Shown: one piece after another, positions 62,965-64,000 of the stretch
Layout: each line of letters opens with the position of its first letter
Position numbering within the stretch: position 1 is the stretch's first letter
Assembly: GCF_007644045.2 (NCBI RefSeq)
Contig: NZ_VMDW02000087.1
Location: 124,001 to 188,000, forward strand
Source of the DNA: Vogesella urethralis
GTDB lineage: Bacteria; Pseudomonadota; Gammaproteobacteria; Burkholderiales; Chromobacteriaceae
Direction: 5' to 3'
Length of the DNA: 64,000 bases
Made by a program: the position numbers and the translations under genes
Notes under the pieces: generated by a model
Seen by the model: only the letters and a program-made list of their open reading frames with translations
What the model was told of the DNA's origin: nothing
Database searches by the model: none

Positions 62965-63531
62965 TCACCCCGCCTGCCCAGCCTTATCCAGCAGCGGCCA
63001 CGCCGCTACCTGCTGCCGCGCCGCCTGCAGTAACGCCGCGTCCACGCCCGATACCTGGGCCGCCACCGTCAACCCTTCCCCCAGCAAAAACAGCTGCTGC
63101 GCCCGCAGCACCGGCTCGGCCAGCCCGGCATCGGTGCAGCACTGCTGCAGCCAGCTGCGCAGCCGGGCCTTGTGCGCCGCCGCCTGGCGGTGGATGGCGT
63201 CGTCGGCTTGCGGATACTCGGCGGCAGCGTTGATGAACAGGCAGCCGTGGAAATCCGGCTGCGCGAACCACTGTGCCAGGTAGTCCAGGTAGGCCTGAGG
63301 CCGCTGCTGCGGCGGCGTGGCTGCCACAAACGCGTCCAGTGCCGCCATGAAGTGCTCGTCGCGCTGCTGCAGCGTGGCGTCGATCAGCGCTTCCTTGGTG
63401 GCAAAGTAGCGGTACAGCGTTTTTTTGGTGAGGCCGGCGGCGGCGGCCAGCTGGTCGACACCGGTAGCGTGAAAGCCCTGGCGATAAAACAGGCCCAGCG
63501 CGGTGTCCAGCAATTGCGGGTACTTTTTCAT
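62965..63531 (-). CDS. TetR-family transcriptional repressor
   Basis: A 188-residue TetR regulator with helix-turn-helix at about 24-45 (GVDQLAAAAGLTKKTLYRYF) and a C-terminal domain of the TetR_C type containing GCLFINAAAEYP. It is divergent from an HPP-family gene, and a strong inverted repeat lies between them, so it probably represses both itself and that gene. Confidence 0.88.
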   Translation of the reverse strand: MKKYPQLLDTALGLFYRQGFHATGVDQLAAAAGLTKKTLYRYFATKEALIDATLQQRDEHFMAALDAFVAATPPQQRPQAYLDYLAQWFAQPDFHGCLFINAAAEYPQADDAIHRQAAAHKARLRSWLQQCCTDAGLAEPVLRAQQLFLLGEGLTVAAQVSGVDAALLQAARQQVAAWPLLDKAGQAG

Positions 63532-63560
63532 GGCAGCAGTATCCCCCTTGGGCGGGCGCA

Positions 63561-63602
63561 AGTAAACCGATCGGTTGACGCAAGTATACAGATCGGTTTA
63601 CT
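63561..63602. promoter_or_regulatory. TetR operator between tetR and the HPP gene
   Basis: AGTAAACCGATC and its exact complement GATCGGTTTACT are separated by 18 bases. The left arm also forms the 12-base palindrome AACCGATCGGTT. The arrangement fits two adjacent TetR dimer sites covering both promoters. Confidence 0.8.
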
Positions 63603-63633
63603 TTGTAACCACACCACCCCAAGGAGTCTTGCC

Positions 63634-64000
63634 ATGTTTCCATTACGCCTCCCTGCCTCCCGCGCCCCGGCCGCGCCAGACGGCCGTTTTGTGGCCGCCA
63701 GTTTTGCCGGCGCCGCGCTGGCCATCGGCGCCTGCGGCTTGCTTAGCCAGTACAGCGGCAGCCCGTGGTTGATGGCCCCGTTCGGCGCCAGTTGCGTGCT
63801 GGTTTTCGGCCTGCCGGACAGCCCGCTGGCGCAGCCGCGTCATGTGGTGGGCGGGCACTTGCTGGCAGCCCTCAGCGGCCTGCTATGGCTGTGGCTGGCC
63901 GGCCCGGTGTGGTGGAGCGCCGCACTGGCGGTGGCCTTGGCGCTGGCCTTGATGCAACTAGCGCGTGCCGTGCACCCACCCGCCGGCGCCACCCCGCTGG
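63634..64000 (+). CDS. HPP-family membrane protein (partial, continues beyond window)
   Basis: The first 122 residues of an HPP-family protein; the frame is open at the window end. Membrane segments alternate with GSPWLMAPFGASCVLVFG and the HPPAGATPL motif that names the family. Members are implicated in nitrite transport in some organisms; function here is unknown. AAGGAG precedes the ATG by seven bases. Confidence 0.88.
   Translation, partial: MFPLRLPASRAPAAPDGRFVAASFAGAALAIGACGLLSQYSGSPWLMAPFGASCVLVFGLPDSPLAQPRHVVGGHLLAALSGLLWLWLAGPVWWSAALAVALALALMQLARAVHPPAGATPL

Overview
The window is GC-rich, densely packed DNA from a beta-proteobacterium, most likely order Neisseriales near Chromobacterium, Vogesella or Aquitalea. 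This is inferred from the gene families, the separate glyQ/glyS glycyl-tRNA synthetase subunits, the glp and que clusters and the codon use; no rRNA or tRNA gene is present to fix it. I see no CRISPR array, insertion sequence, prophage or integrase. Nearly all of the sequence is coding, with short intergenic gaps.

Layout. 1-7977 (minus): an iron-responsive import operon in the order fecI, fecR, TonB receptor with signalling domain, periplasmic M16 peptidase, ABC permease (cut by the window edge), with Fur-type sites before fecI and before the receptor. It resembles the E. coli yddA-yddB-pqqL and Pectobacterium fus protease-associated import systems, joined to surface signalling. 8249-11761 (plus): nemR, an NfsA-type nitroreductase, nemA and a DJ-1/PfpI protein, an electrophile-detoxification set with two TetR-type operators. 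11841-16379 (minus): a nucleotide-signalling set of HD-GYP, CHASE2 adenylate cyclase and class II cyclic-nucleotide phosphodiesterase. 16779-22947: glycerol catabolism (glpK, glpF, glpD; glpR on the opposite strand) plus a MerR regulator and its short-chain dehydrogenase. 23115-26506: a lipid kinase and the queuosine genes queC, a three-domain queD and queE. 26729-29096: a bufferin-type RiPP operon (bufA, MNIO enzyme bufB, bufC, DoxX). 29214-32436: serB, a possible atypical PilZ protein and a diguanylate cyclase. 32521-42391: mpl, a solute-binding protein, an antiporter, and a run gloA/ygjP/plsC/gmhB/glyS/adhesin-E-like/glyQ. 42720-50608: a 2315-residue Ser/Thr kinase-ATPase-histidine kinase hybrid translationally coupled to a REC-GGDEF diguanylate cyclase. 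50682-64000: a 2OG oxygenase, split YedE transporter, hydrolase, DEAD-box helicase, GGDEF-EAL protein with solute-binding partner, rlmF, an acyl-ACP-reductase-like protein, a two-component pair, and a TetR/HPP pair.

The most unusual signal is not a gene. The word GCGGCCAAC (reverse GTTGGCCGC) occurs about fifty times by my reading, in three coding frames and between genes, with eight copies of the longer GCGGCCAACCTT and several inverted pairs in intergenic DNA. This resembles the layout of DNA uptake sequences in Neisseriaceae and Pasteurellaceae, but with an unrelated word. Cyclic-di-GMP and cyclic-nucleotide signalling is also concentrated here: five certain or likely c-di-GMP enzymes or receptors, plus a cAMP synthesis/degradation pair.
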